Assembly (NCBI GenBank): GCA_903902855.1
Contig: CAIUWK010000103.1
Location: 1-51,794 of the forward strand
Length of the DNA: 51,794 bases
Direction of reading: 5' to 3'
Source of the DNA: an uncultured Geobacter sp.
GTDB taxonomy: Bacteria; Desulfobacterota; Desulfuromonadia; Geobacterales; CAIOGM01
The notes under the pieces are model-generated. The model was not told where the DNA came from and did no database searches. It was given only the letters and a program-made list of their open reading frames with translations. A program made the translations under genes and the position numbers. Of the stretch, positions 8,908 through 16,911 are shown one piece after another. Each line of letters opens with the position of its first letter. Within the stretch, counting starts at the first letter, position 1.

Positions 8908-9783
8908 ATGTCCTACCCCGAAACCGTCAACCTCCCCTTCAATCGCGCCTCCCTCCAGGGGGAGTTCCAGCCGCTCCCGCCGGATACACCGGACAACGGT
9001 GATCCCGGTTTTTTCCTCCTCATTCAGGGGGGAGATCTGGTGCTGTTCAATGAAAACGACCAACCAGTCCTCCCCTGGGGAACCCTCCCCCTCTGGGTTG
9101 AGCCCCACTCCACCGTCATGATCGGCCTCTGGCAGGGAAAACCGCTGCGAGCCGGACGGGTCGCCCGGACAACGGTGCTCCCCTCTCCCTTCACGACGGA
9201 ACCGTTCAACGCCTACTCGGAACGGCTGAATGATCGGCTCCTCACCCTGGGGGGAATCGCACGAAATCTTCTTTCCTGGGATCATGAAAGCGCCCACTGT
9301 CCCCGCTGCGGGGAGGGCATGGAACGGCATCCGGGAAGCTGGGGAAAGCGGTGCCTCCCCTGCGGCATGGAGCGGTTCCCCCCCACCTACCCCTGCGCCA
9401 TCGTCCTGGTCCGGCGCGGGGCCGAGTTCCTCCTGGGGCGCAAGGCCATCTGGCCCCAGGGACGCTACAGTCTCATCGCCGGGTTTCTGGACCCGGGGGA
9501 ATCCCTGGAAGAGTGCGCCGTGCGCGAGGTTCGGGAGGAGACGGGGGTGGAGATCACCAATCTCCGGTATGTGGGGAGCCAGAGCTGGCCCTTTCCCAGC
9601 CAAATCATGGCCGGGTTCGTGGCCGACTATGCAGGGGGCGAAGTGAATGTGGCGGACGACGAGTTGGAGGATGCCCGCTGGTTCACGGCGGACTCTCCCC
9701 CGTTACTCCCCAGCAAACGAAGCATCGCCCGCTGGATCATCGACCGGTATGCGCTGAAGGTAACTACTCAGGCTTCAGTCTAA
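8908..9783 (+). CDS. nudC: NADH pyrophosphatase / NAD-capped RNA hydrolase, Nudix family
   Basis: This product of about 291 aa hydrolyses NADH, or the NAD cap of RNA, to the mononucleotide. A zinc ribbon (CPRCGEG...CLPCGME) precedes the Nudix domain. The Nudix box reads GFLDPGESLEECAVREVR followed by EETG. The NudC-specific signature appears as SQSWPFPSQ, close to the family SQPWPFPxS. ATG 8908 is preferred over ATG 8857 because GGAG lies upstream. The last eight codons come from a repeat sequence (9759-9780), so the C-terminus is a repeat-derived tail. It begins a plus-strand run diverging from the oxidase operon. Confidence 0.92.
   Translation: MSYPETVNLPFNRASLQGEFQPLPPDTPDNGDPGFFLLIQGGDLVLFNENDQPVLPWGTLPLWVEPHSTVMIGLWQGKPLRAGRVARTTVLPSPFTTEPFNAYSERLNDRLLTLGGIARNLLSWDHESAHCPRCGEGMERHPGSWGKRCLPCGMERFPPTYPCAIVLVRRGAEFLLGRKAIWPQGRYSLIAGFLDPGESLEECAVREVREETGVEITNLRYVGSQSWPFPSQIMAGFVADYAGGEVNVADDELEDARWFTADSPPLLPSKRSIARWIIDRYALKVTTQASV
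9759..9780. repeat. Partial copy of the GGTAACTACTCAGG repeat at the nudC 3' end
   Basis: GGTAACTACTCAGG joined to CTTCAGTC matches the terminus and heptamer core of the elements at 39447-39578 and 47538-47803. It supplies the final codons of nudC. Confidence 0.6.
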
Positions 9784-9801
9784 ATGCAAAAGGAGTATCT
9801 C

Positions 9802-10242
9802 ATGCAACTGCTCACCATCCTCTCCCGCCTCGCCATCGCCTTCTGGGTGGGTGGCGCCTCGCTCTTCACCTTTGTCCTCACCCCCATCATCTTCACGAGA
9901 CTCCCCCGGGATCAGGCCGGGGTCATCGTCGGCCACCTCTTCCCCGCCTATTTCCGCTGGGGTCTGGCCTGCGGCGCCATTGCCCTGATCACCCGTTTCC
10001 TGCTGAAGGGGAAGGAAGGGGTGGCTGCCACCCTGATCCTTTGCGCCATGCTCTGCCTGACCTCGTTCCAGGCCTTTTACATCGAACCCCGGGCCGTTGC
10101 CCTGAAGAAGGAGATCCCTTCCTTCGAGAGCACCCCCAAGGATCATCCGGCCCGAAAAGCGTTCGGCAAGCTTCACGGCATCTCCGCCGCCTGCAACCTG
10201 TCGGTCATCGCCGGGGGAATAGCCCTCATCGTCCTCCCCTGA
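9802..10242 (+). CDS. DUF4149-type integral membrane protein
   Basis: This 146-aa protein has about four hydrophobic helices. The N-terminal segment FWVGGASLFTFVLTPIIF and the LPRDQAG/LFPAYF stretch resemble the DUF4149 (TMEM205-like) family of unknown function. ATG 9802 is chosen because AAAGGAG sits six bases upstream; an ATG 18 bases earlier lacks a site. It follows nudC by 18 bp in the same direction. No catalytic motif is visible. Confidence 0.78.
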   Translation: MQLLTILSRLAIAFWVGGASLFTFVLTPIIFTRLPRDQAGVIVGHLFPAYFRWGLACGAIALITRFLLKGKEGVAATLILCAMLCLTSFQAFYIEPRAVALKKEIPSFESTPKDHPARKAFGKLHGISAACNLSVIAGGIALIVLP

Positions 10243-10254
10243 CCCGGATAAGCC

Positions 10255-11157
10255 ATGATCCCCACTATGCTGATCCCCCAATTTCCCCTCAACCGGGAGC
10301 TGCTTTTGACAGATAAGCCGCTCTTTGACGCGCTCTTCCGGCAACTGCAACCACGCATCTCCGAACTGACCTTCGCCGGTCTCTACCTCTTTCGCGCGCC
10401 CCATGCCTACCGGATCAGCTCCCTGGCCGGCTCGGTGATAGTCTCGGGAACCGGGTATGACGGCGCGCCCTATGCTCTCCCCCCCTTGGGGGGTGATCGG
10501 CAGGAATCCGCCCGACAGCTCTTGGCCCAGGGGTGGGAACTGTACGGCGTGGATGAAGAGCTCTCGGCCCGGCTCTCCCAAAACCAGGAGATTACCCTCC
10601 AGGAGGATCGGGACAACTTCGACTACCTCTACCGGCGCAGTGACCTGGCGGAGCTAGCCGGCAACCGGTACCACAAGAAAAAGAACCGGGTCGCCTACTT
10701 CACCAAACGTCACGACTTCATCGTGGCAGGATACGAGAGCGCCCATCGTGAAGGGTGTCTCGCCCTCCTGGAACAGTGGCGGCAGCTTCATGAGCGACTG
10801 GGGAGCGCGACATTACCTCCTGAAGTGGCGGCCACGGCGGAAGCTCTGACCAGGAGTGAGGAGCTGGAGCTGGAGGGGGTCGTGGTGCTGGTGACAGGGG
10901 AGGTAAAGGCCTTTGCCCTGGGAGAGCGGCTCAACGACACCACCGCGCTCTGTCACTTCGAAAAGGGGGATCCCTTTCTGGACGGGATCTCTCAACTGGC
11001 GAATCGGGAGTTCAGTCGCCGCCTCTTCACGGAGTGCGAATTTATCAACCGGGAGCAGGACCTGGGTGAACCGAACCTGCGGCAAGCAAAACTCTCCTAC
11101 CACCCCCTGGAACTGGTAAAGAAATATCGGCTGCGCAGCGCGCCGTGCAGGTCATGA
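10255..11157 (+). CDS. DUF2156 (LPG-synthase C-terminal-like, GNAT-fold) protein
   Basis: This 300-aa soluble protein resembles the acyltransferase-like C-terminal domain of phosphatidylglycerol lysyltransferases (DUF2156). It lacks the membrane flippase part. The segment FDYLYRRSDLAELAGNRYH at about residues 121-139 is typical of the family. Stand-alone proteins of this kind are common in bacteria, and their substrate is unknown. A tRNA-dependent aminoacyl transfer is only an inference from the fold. It lies 12 bp after the DUF4149 gene and 1 bp before the next gene. Confidence 0.78.
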   Translation: MIPTMLIPQFPLNRELLLTDKPLFDALFRQLQPRISELTFAGLYLFRAPHAYRISSLAGSVIVSGTGYDGAPYALPPLGGDRQESARQLLAQGWELYGVDEELSARLSQNQEITLQEDRDNFDYLYRRSDLAELAGNRYHKKKNRVAYFTKRHDFIVAGYESAHREGCLALLEQWRQLHERLGSATLPPEVAATAEALTRSEELELEGVVVLVTGEVKAFALGERLNDTTALCHFEKGDPFLDGISQLANREFSRRLFTECEFINREQDLGEPNLRQAKLSYHPLELVKKYRLRSAPCRS

Positions 11158-11158
11158 A

Positions 11159-12355
11159 ATGAATACCGTCATCATCATCTGTGACGATCCACGCATCAAA
11201 CTCGTCAAGGAAGCACTCCAGTCTCTCCTGACAACCAGAGTCTGTGTCGTTACCAATTTTGACGCCGGTGTCAATGCGGTCTTTGAAAAACAACCGCTGG
11301 TGGTCTTTATCCAGGATGAAATAGCCAAGATCAACGGTGATACGCTCAAATATCACGTCAAATCGCTGTTCCAGGAGAACTCTCCCCAATTCATCACGCT
11401 GGACCATGCCGACTACTGCTCCGGCCTTGTCAGGAATTTCAGCGATGGTATCAACCTGAACCTTCCCGTGGAGGAACTCGTCGCGGTGTTCAGACAGCAC
11501 CTTATGAAGATCTCCGGAATCCTCTGGATGGAACAGATCCCGCCGCCCACGGCGTCCGGGTCACAGCTTTATATCAACCAGGCAGACGACCAGCCCATAA
11601 TCCCGGTTATCGACCCTCCTGCCATGAAGAAGGATGACGTCCCAACGTCAGGACAGGAGAGCCTCATCTTTCCTGTCATCGAAATTACATCACCGGATAT
11701 CCCGTCTCCTGCCACTGCGGAGAGCTCTTCATTGGATACGACGCCGGCTCATCTCCCGATGACGGTATCCCTTTTTCAGCAGAAGGCATTCCCGGCAAGA
11801 CCATCCGTCCGACAATGGTCACGACTATCGCATGTCTTGATGGTAACTGCTCTGATGCTCCTCGCCTGCGGCGTCATCTTCGTTATCTTCCCTAGCAATA
11901 CCGGGCAACGGCTCGTTGACGTTGTTCGCAGGTCATCGTCATCAGATCATCCTCTTGCATCGGCGGTCACTGCCAAGCCGTCCACCGACAGGAATCCGGG
12001 AGTGTGGACCGTTCCATCCTTTATCCTCCTGGAGTGGCTGGACCCGACGTATGGCGCAGCCAGGAGCGGGTGGGAACGCTATTGCTCGTCGCGCCTGGAA
12101 TTTTTCATCTTTCGTCATGAGGGGGAGATCAAAGTCGTCCAGATTGTCGCCCTGGAAAAAGGTGCCCTGACCCGCTCCTTCGTCTCCGCAGCCCTTCGTG
12201 AACTCTATGGCGCCACAATTACCGGGACCGGCTCCAGAAGCGTTCGTGACGGCTACCTCATCGAACAGAAAAAAAGCTCGACCAGGACCCAGGTACTTTT
12301 TTATAAAAACAGACGTACCGGTGAGACCCTGGGAGTCATCATACTCCTTTCCTAA
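11159..12355 (+). CDS. Membrane protein with degenerate receiver-like N-terminus, unknown function
   Basis: I do not recognise this 398-aa family. Residues 1-120 look like a degenerate response-regulator fold: an acidic CDD pair near residue 8 is kept, and the expected phosphoacceptor region reads VVFIQDEI. A Pro/Ser-rich linker (125-215) leads to one transmembrane helix (about 228-247). A C-terminal domain of about 130 residues is predicted outside the membrane. The gene starts 1 bp after DUF2156 and ends 71 bp before the GspE/PilB-type ATPase. A role in the same secretion or pilus machine is therefore plausible but inferred only from position. Confidence 0.7.
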   Translation: MNTVIIICDDPRIKLVKEALQSLLTTRVCVVTNFDAGVNAVFEKQPLVVFIQDEIAKINGDTLKYHVKSLFQENSPQFITLDHADYCSGLVRNFSDGINLNLPVEELVAVFRQHLMKISGILWMEQIPPPTASGSQLYINQADDQPIIPVIDPPAMKKDDVPTSGQESLIFPVIEITSPDIPSPATAESSSLDTTPAHLPMTVSLFQQKAFPARPSVRQWSRLSHVLMVTALMLLACGVIFVIFPSNTGQRLVDVVRRSSSSDHPLASAVTAKPSTDRNPGVWTVPSFILLEWLDPTYGAARSGWERYCSSRLEFFIFRHEGEIKVVQIVALEKGALTRSFVSAALRELYGATITGTGSRSVRDGYLIEQKKSSTRTQVLFYKNRRTGETLGVIILLS

Positions 12356-12426
12356 CCCGTCCTTCTTCATCTTATCAACGGTCACGGCAAACCGTGACTG
12401 GAAGCTTCTCCCCAAGAGAACCGGCC

Positions 12427-14346
12427 ATGAAAAAGAAACTCGGCGAAATACTTCTTAAAGAGCAGCTCATTACCGAGGAGCAGTTCGACCAGGCCATGGA
12501 AATGCAGGCGCTCTTTCCCAATCAGACGATCGGGCAACTCCTCTGCAACCTTGAGTTCATCACGAAAACGACTCTCGGCACCATTCTCGACCAGAAGGAT
12601 GCCCGCCAGGAGCTTTCCGACATCCTCATCCAGCATAATTTACTGCCGAGAGAGCAGGTACTGCAGGCCGTTGAGCGGAGCCGCCATACAGGGATATCCC
12701 TCACCCAGACGCTCCTCATCCTTAAACTCCTCAATGAAGAAGAAATCGCCAGAACCATCGCCCTGCAGTACGATCTTCCCTTTGTCCACCTTAACGGTAT
12801 TCTGATCTCCGCAGAGATGAGCCAGCTGATCTGCTCCAGCTACGCCCAAAAAAGACAAATCGTACCGGTAAAAAAGATCGGCAACACCCTCACCCTGGCC
12901 ATGGCGTCCCCCTTGACTGTCCATGAAATCAATGATCTTTCCATGTCTCTCCGGCTCAAAGTCATCCCGGTGGTGGCAAGCGCAAAGGAGATCAGCTTGG
13001 CTCAGGAACGCCTCTACAAGGGAAGCGATCCCTGCCCGGACGGTCAGATAGTTGCGCATGAGGAGTTCTCGGACAGCATCATGGAGATTCTCTCCGAGGA
13101 GGCCAATGAACCGGATATGGAAGAGGAGGTCAGAAAGGTCACCGAGAAAGACAGTGTTATCGTCAAACTGGTGAATAAGATTATCATTGATGCCTATCAG
13201 CAGCGGGCATCGGATATCCATATCGAACCGTATCCCGGCAAGAATGACGTCATCGTCAGGATTCGGGTGGACGGCCGCTGCAAGATTTACCAAAAAATCC
13301 CCTACCGGTACAAGTACGCCATCACATCGCGCATCAAGATCATGGCGGAACTGGATATCGCCGAACGGCGCAAGCCCCAGGATGGCAAGATAAATTTCAA
13401 GGATTTCGGTCCGATAGACGTGGAACTGCGAGTGGCCACCATACCCACTGCTGGGCACCTGGAAGATGTGGTGCTCAGGGTGCTGCGGCATGAGGAGGTG
13501 TTTCCCTTCGGAGAGTTGGGGCTGAGAGATCGGGATCGTCGTGAATTCGAGTTGGCCCTGTCGAAGCCGTACGGCATGATCCTGGTGGTAGGGCCCACCG
13601 GTTCGGGAAAGACGACCACCCTCCACTCGGGCATCGCCCTCATCAATAAACCCGAACTCAAGATTTGGACCATCGAAGACCCGGTGGAGATTACCCAGAA
13701 TGGACTACGACAGGTACAGGTAAACGCGAAGATCGGCTTCACCTTTGCAACGGCGCTTCGGTCGTTTCTCCGTCTCGATCCGGATGTGATCATGGTGGGG
13801 GAGATGCGTGATCAGGAGACGGCGTCCATTGCGGTGGAGGCGTCGCTCACCGGTCACCTGCTCCTCTCCACCCTGCACACCAACTCGGCGGCGGAGACGG
13901 TGACCCGTCTCCTGGATCTCGGGCTCAACCCCTACAGTTTCTCCGACTCTCTGCTCTGCATCCTGGCGCAGCGATTGGCGAGGTCACTCTGTAAAGAGTG
14001 CCGGGAAGAGTACATTCCCGACGAAGCCGAGCGCAACGAGATCATCGCAGAGTTCGGGGCGGAAAACCTCATGGCTGCGGGACTCTTCGAGAAGGAGATG
14101 CGACTGAACCGCGCTGTGGGGTGTCCCGGTTGCCTCAACACCGGTTACCGGGGGCGGGTAGCGATTTGTGAACTGCTGGTCTCTACGAGCAGCATCAAGA
14201 CGCTCATCAAGACGAGGGGTGATTGCGATGCCATCGAGCGTCAGTCGGTGGCTGACGGTACACGAACTCTCAAGCAGGACGGAATGCTCAAGGTCTTCCA
14301 GGGGATTACCGACCTACGAGAAATCCGGCGAGTCTGTGCCAGGTAA
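12427..14346 (+). CDS. GspE/PilB-type secretion or pilus assembly ATPase
   Basis: This 639-aa ATPase powers type II secretion or type IV pilus extension from the cytoplasmic face. An extended N-terminus carries GspE_N/MshEN-type modules (KLGEILLKEQLITEEQFDQAM at the start, and a related unit near residue 60). The motor domain shows Walker A GPTGSGKTTT, a Walker B region DPDVIMVGEMRD, and the zinc-binding cysteines CKEC and CPGC. ATG 12427 is preferred over ATG 12394 because the family N-terminus starts there. It is longer than the usual 550-580 residues. GspF/G-type partners are absent here, so T2SS, MSH or pilus use cannot be decided. Confidence 0.88.
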   Translation: MKKKLGEILLKEQLITEEQFDQAMEMQALFPNQTIGQLLCNLEFITKTTLGTILDQKDARQELSDILIQHNLLPREQVLQAVERSRHTGISLTQTLLILKLLNEEEIARTIALQYDLPFVHLNGILISAEMSQLICSSYAQKRQIVPVKKIGNTLTLAMASPLTVHEINDLSMSLRLKVIPVVASAKEISLAQERLYKGSDPCPDGQIVAHEEFSDSIMEILSEEANEPDMEEEVRKVTEKDSVIVKLVNKIIIDAYQQRASDIHIEPYPGKNDVIVRIRVDGRCKIYQKIPYRYKYAITSRIKIMAELDIAERRKPQDGKINFKDFGPIDVELRVATIPTAGHLEDVVLRVLRHEEVFPFGELGLRDRDRREFELALSKPYGMILVVGPTGSGKTTTLHSGIALINKPELKIWTIEDPVEITQNGLRQVQVNAKIGFTFATALRSFLRLDPDVIMVGEMRDQETASIAVEASLTGHLLLSTLHTNSAAETVTRLLDLGLNPYSFSDSLLCILAQRLARSLCKECREEYIPDEAERNEIIAEFGAENLMAAGLFEKEMRLNRAVGCPGCLNTGYRGRVAICELLVSTSSIKTLIKTRGDCDAIERQSVADGTRTLKQDGMLKVFQGITDLREIRRVCAR

Positions 14347-14387
14347 TAGGGGACAGGCAGGCTGAACTACTGAGGATGGGAGCGGGC

Positions 14388-14906
14388 ATGGAGCAATCGG
14401 TAGCAATGGTGAGGCGGTTTCTGGTGAAGGAGCTCAACGCCATCGGATTCAATCTTTCCATGATGGCAGTTATTCTGATCCTGGAGTTGTCCCTCGTTCC
14501 TCCAACGTATGCCGCGGACGAAGCGCCCCGTGACCAGGTGGATGAAGGAATCCATCTCACTTATGAAGGAAGCTATGAACTGACGGATAAAACCAACAGG
14601 GTCAAACCGGCGCCTTCACCATCAGTCGCGAAAACTCTACACAAAAAGATGAAGAGACAACCACATACAACAGCCGATCCCGGCAACGACCATGCCGAAC
14701 AACCCAAAAAAATCATATCCGGGAAGATAAAGCCACCAGATACATACGATCCGGAGTGCCTCCGTAGCTGTACGAATGCAACCGCTCAACTGACAAGAGA
14801 CGATTCTCACCAGAGTAATTCCCCAAATTTCACAATGCGTGAGTTACAGATAGTGATGAAACATAATCTACGATGTGTGGAAGAGTGTCGCAGAGCACGG
14901 CAGTGA
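14388..14906 (+). CDS. Secreted hypothetical protein
   Basis: This 172-aa product has a predicted signal peptide ending near PTYAADEA. The mature part is polar and Lys/Pro-rich. It ends with a Cys-containing region (CLRSCTNA and CVEECRR) that could form two disulfides. ATG 14388 has GGGAG five bases upstream; the nearby ATG 14376 lacks that spacing. It follows the ATPase by 41 bp and may be the last gene of the run. No family was recognised. Confidence 0.6.
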   Translation: MEQSVAMVRRFLVKELNAIGFNLSMMAVILILELSLVPPTYAADEAPRDQVDEGIHLTYEGSYELTDKTNRVKPAPSPSVAKTLHKKMKRQPHTTADPGNDHAEQPKKIISGKIKPPDTYDPECLRSCTNATAQLTRDDSHQSNSPNFTMRELQIVMKHNLRCVEECRRARQ

Positions 14907-14977
14907 AGACGTTATGCAATCTTGAGTGAGGAGCTGGGTCTGAAGGAGGTCGTGGAGCGGTAATGCGTCAAGACCGA

Positions 14978-15169
14978 TCATCCGGATTCATCAAACCTCA
15001 GCAGGCGATGCCCTTCAAACACGGTGAGCAGCACCAGAACATCCCCTCTGATGCGGTAGACGATGCGATACCCCCGGTAGATCAGTTCACGGATATCAGG
15101 ATTGCCGATTTCGGGAACCACTCTGCCGCTATGCGGATTATCGGGAAGAATGAGTTCCGCATGGTCAAT
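14978..15169 (-). pseudogene. ParE/RelE-type toxin remnant (C-terminal two thirds)
   Basis: The reading DHAELILPDNPHSGRVVPEI followed by GNPDIREL and YRIVYRIRGD matches the C-terminal part of ParE-family toxins, including the final LLTVFEGHR. The first 30 or so residues normally present are missing. The upstream sequence is instead a truncated antitoxin in another frame (15165-15326). The pair therefore looks like the product of one deletion, and a functional toxin is unlikely. Confidence 0.7.
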
Positions 15170-15326
15170 CATAATCCGCAGTAGAGAGCAGCACACCTGC
15201 CGGTTTGCTATCCTGAGTTATAATGAGCGGGTGACCAGATGTCTGGAGGATTTTGAACCACTTGGAGATGTTTGTTTTGAAATCCGCTATCGGGATGATG
15301 TCATTGCTGACGGAAATTGTTCTCAT
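15165..15326 (-). pseudogene. Phd/YefM-type antitoxin remnant (N-terminal DNA-binding part)
   Basis: ATG 15326 with AAGGGG upstream opens a 53-codon frame. It starts MRTISVSNDIIPIADFKTN and continues through GHPLIITQDSKPAGVLLSTA to DYD-stop. This is the Phd-fold N-terminal half. The toxin-neutralising C-terminus is missing, and the ParE fragment begins at the same point. I infer a deletion of roughly 180 bp that fused the two genes out of frame. Confidence 0.68.
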
Positions 15327-15400
15327 GGGGCGCCCCTTGCCAGAATGATCCGCAAATCGACCTAAATATAGATCAATAGACTGACCTTTCCAAGAATTAA

Positions 15401-15505
15401 TTAGGTCCTCAGGCTCCCGCCGTCCCCGAGCCTTCCACCTACGCCCTCTTCAGCCTTGGTCTTGGCGGACTGGCGTTCATGAAGCGGCGGCAGAAGAGGT
15501 CGTGA
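15401..15505 (+). pseudogene. Orphan PEP-CTERM sorting tail (gene remnant)
   Basis: In one frame the sequence reads VPEPSTYALFSLGLGG, then LAFMKRR and QKRS before TGA at 15503-15505. This is a complete PEP-CTERM signal: the PEP motif, a hydrophobic helix and a basic end, as recognised by exosortases. An in-frame TAA at 15398-15400 cuts off everything upstream, and no protein body is visible. It is best read as the 3' stump of a deleted exported-protein gene. A terminator follows at 15548. Confidence 0.75.
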
Positions 15506-15547
15506 GCAATATGACGGAGTGACTCCTCCCGCATCAACTCTCTCTCA

Positions 15548-15596
15548 ATAAAAAACGGCCTCGACAATTTACTTCTGTCGGAGGCCGTTTTTTTTC
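15548..15596. terminator. Rho-independent terminator, probably bidirectional
   Basis: An AAAAAACGGCCTCGAC arm pairs with GTCGGAGGCCGTTTTTT across an 11-base loop. It has a T-run on one side and an A-run on the other. It follows the PEP-CTERM stump on the plus strand and the yoeB gene on the minus strand. Confidence 0.85.
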
Positions 15597-15651
15597 GGGT
15601 TAGCTCCCCTCCTGTTTTACCTATCTGGAAGAGCACCCGTTGAAGTCGTGA

Positions 15652-15948
15652 TCAATAGTGGTACCGTGCTTGAAGAAAATCAATTCTGTCATCACGAACA
15701 AGATAGACAATTCTGTGTTCTTGGGTGAGGCGTCTTGACCACGTGCCTGATGAAAGGTATTTAAGCGGCTCTGGTTTGCCTATGCCAGTGAATGAGTCGC
15801 GCATGATTGCTTCAATCAAATCAAAAGCCCTCAACGCAACTTTTCGGTCACTCTCCACCCAATGACGCAAATCTTCACGGAACTCTGGCTGAAAAACAGT
15901 ATCCCGTTGTTTACTCTTCAAGGCCAACCTCGGAACGCAGCGACTCAA
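15652..15948 (-). CDS. yoeB: YoeB/Txe-family toxin (ribosome-dependent mRNA endonuclease)
   Basis: This product of up to 98 aa matches the YoeB toxin family, which cleaves mRNA on the ribosome when the antitoxin is lost. The hallmark segments are FREDLRHW, the GIGKPEPLKY stretch, LSSGTWSRRLTQEHRIVY and the terminal ARYHY. YoeB proteins usually begin just before the VFQPEF segment. The true start may therefore be TTG 15921 (about 89 aa) rather than ATG 15948. The gene overlaps the antitoxin gene by 38 bp from the ATG, or by 11 bp from the TTG. It appears intact. Confidence 0.88.
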   Translation of the reverse strand: MSRCVPRLALKSKQRDTVFQPEFREDLRHWVESDRKVALRAFDLIEAIMRDSFTGIGKPEPLKYLSSGTWSRRLTQEHRIVYLVRDDRIDFLQARYHY

Positions 15949-16189
15949 CAGAAGATGCTACTCCACTTCCCTTCAGGGCACGTTCCAGCGCCGAAAGAAG
16001 CCTTTCGGCATTCTTGGGAGAACGCATCAGGTGAGAGCTTTCCACCAGACTTTGGAGTTCATCGGCAGCGATCATAGCTACAGTGCTTCCCTTACGGCGG
16101 CGTATGAGGACAATCTCCCGGTTTTCTATTACCTCGTCACAGAGTCCGGCGAAATTAGCTCTAGCATTGGTATAAGTTGTTTGAAGCAT
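15911..16189 (-). CDS. yefM: YefM/Phd-family antitoxin
   Basis: This 92-aa protein with the N-terminal Phd/YefM fold binds the operator and neutralises the downstream YoeB toxin. Typical segments are TYTNARANFAGLCDEV and VLIRRRKGSTVAMIAADE. The disordered C-terminus (about 55-92) would wrap the toxin. ATG 16189 follows GGAGGTAAACAAAT. Promoter and TGTACA-type operator boxes lie directly upstream, which fits conditional cooperative autoregulation as known for E. coli yefM-yoeB. Confidence 0.88.
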   Translation of the reverse strand: MLQTTYTNARANFAGLCDEVIENREIVLIRRRKGSTVAMIAADELQSLVESSHLMRSPKNAERLLSALERALKGSGVASSVESLRSEVGLEE

Positions 16190-16209
16190 ATTTGTTTACC
16201 TCCTTTTTG

Positions 16210-16249
16210 CGTACACAAGCACTGTACAACAGGACCTATTAGCAGTCAA
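16210..16249 (-). promoter_or_regulatory. yefM-yoeB promoter with TGTACA-like operators
   Basis: On the minus strand TTGACT (16244-16249) and TACAGT (16221-16226) are 17 bp apart, a strong sigma70 match. A TGTACA core at 16223-16228 covers the -10. A second TGTACG box is at 16210-16215, 13 bp centre to centre. The E. coli YefM operator also uses paired TGTACA cores. Confidence 0.72.
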
Positions 16250-16544
16250 CGAAACAAACCTAAAAAGCGAACGAGACGAATGTCCAACTTGCGACTCGAC
16301 CAGACCGCCCGAAAAAGCTCGGCGGGCGCACCAAGTCCGCCCCCCCCGTTGCTGTGTGTCCGGTATGTAGGAACGAAGAGAATATTACAACTTTCCTCGC
16401 GAGAATCTTATACCCTTCCACCTGCCTTTCCTTGACGTTACGAGATGAAATATCCGGAGCGGGAAGTTTTTTCGAGTCGTAATAGCCGGGCGGAAACAGC
16501 CGAATTACGACGACCCCAAGCGGTTTTTCTGCCGGTTGAAGACC

Positions 16545-16568
16545 ACAACTTCGGCGCGCCGAAGTTGT
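16545..16568. repeat. Perfect 24-bp palindrome
   Basis: The left half ACAACTTCGGCG is followed immediately by its exact complement, with no loop. It lies in gene-free sequence. It could be a protein-binding site or part of a dispersed repeat. Confidence 0.8.
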
Positions 16569-16603
16569 TGACTTAAGTGTACGGATATATTCGGTAAAAT
16601 GGC

Positions 16604-16645
16604 AAAAAAACGTGTCAAAAAAAGGCCTTTTCCGACACGTTTTTC
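16604..16645. terminator. Terminator-like hairpin
   Basis: AAAACGTGTC (16607-16616) pairs with GACACGTTTT (16634-16643). The loop itself contains an AAAAGGCCTTTT palindrome. T-rich and A-rich flanks suit termination in either direction, but no active gene clearly ends here. Confidence 0.5.
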
Positions 16646-16832
16646 CCGCCGGTATCCTCCCCGTCATGGCAACGATTTCACCCTCGGCGTTCCCAAGTTG
16701 GGGTTTGGGAACGAGAGAAAACTCACTCTCACTCCGAATAAAATGCCGCAATTTCAGCTCTGCTGTCGCAATCAACGTTCCCTCTCCCCTGGTGGGAGAG
16801 GGACAGGGTGAGGGGGAAACGACACAAATCCC

Positions 16833-16861
16833 TTGAATCACGCGTTGAATCAGGTTATTAG
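16833..16861 (+). promoter_or_regulatory. Candidate sigma70 promoter for the 61-aa Cys-rich gene
   Basis: TTGAAT (16833-16838) and TATTAG (16856-16861) are spaced by 17 bp and lie 51 bp before the start codon at 16912. No operator was recognised. Confidence 0.45.
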
Positions 16862-16911
16862 TAGCGAACTAACGACAACGACCAAACACGGTCTCAGCAA
16901 GGAGGAATGAC

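Larger units (their letters stand above)
16250..16832. other. Long intergenic region of dispersed palindromic repeats, no convincing gene
   Basis: Apart from the palindrome and hairpin listed separately, this stretch has GTTCCCAAGTTGGGGTTTGG at about 16691-16710. It also has a CCTCTCCCC...GGGAGAGGG type palindrome near 16780-16815. Open frames exist on both strands, but they translate repeat sequence, lack ribosome sites and show no domain. I regard the stretch as non-coding. Confidence 0.6.

Noticed and set aside
12640..13626. Minus-strand frame within the GspE/PilB gene
   Set aside because: The opposite strand has full Walker and zinc motifs; this frame has no domain or ribosome site.
14907..14960. 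Short plus-strand reading AILSEELGLKEVVER ending in TAA
   Set aside because: It could be a gene stump, but it has no start and no recognisable family, so it is not annotated.
16260..16841. 193-codon minus-strand frame in the repeat region
   Set aside because: It translates dispersed palindromic repeats, and no ribosome site or family was seen.
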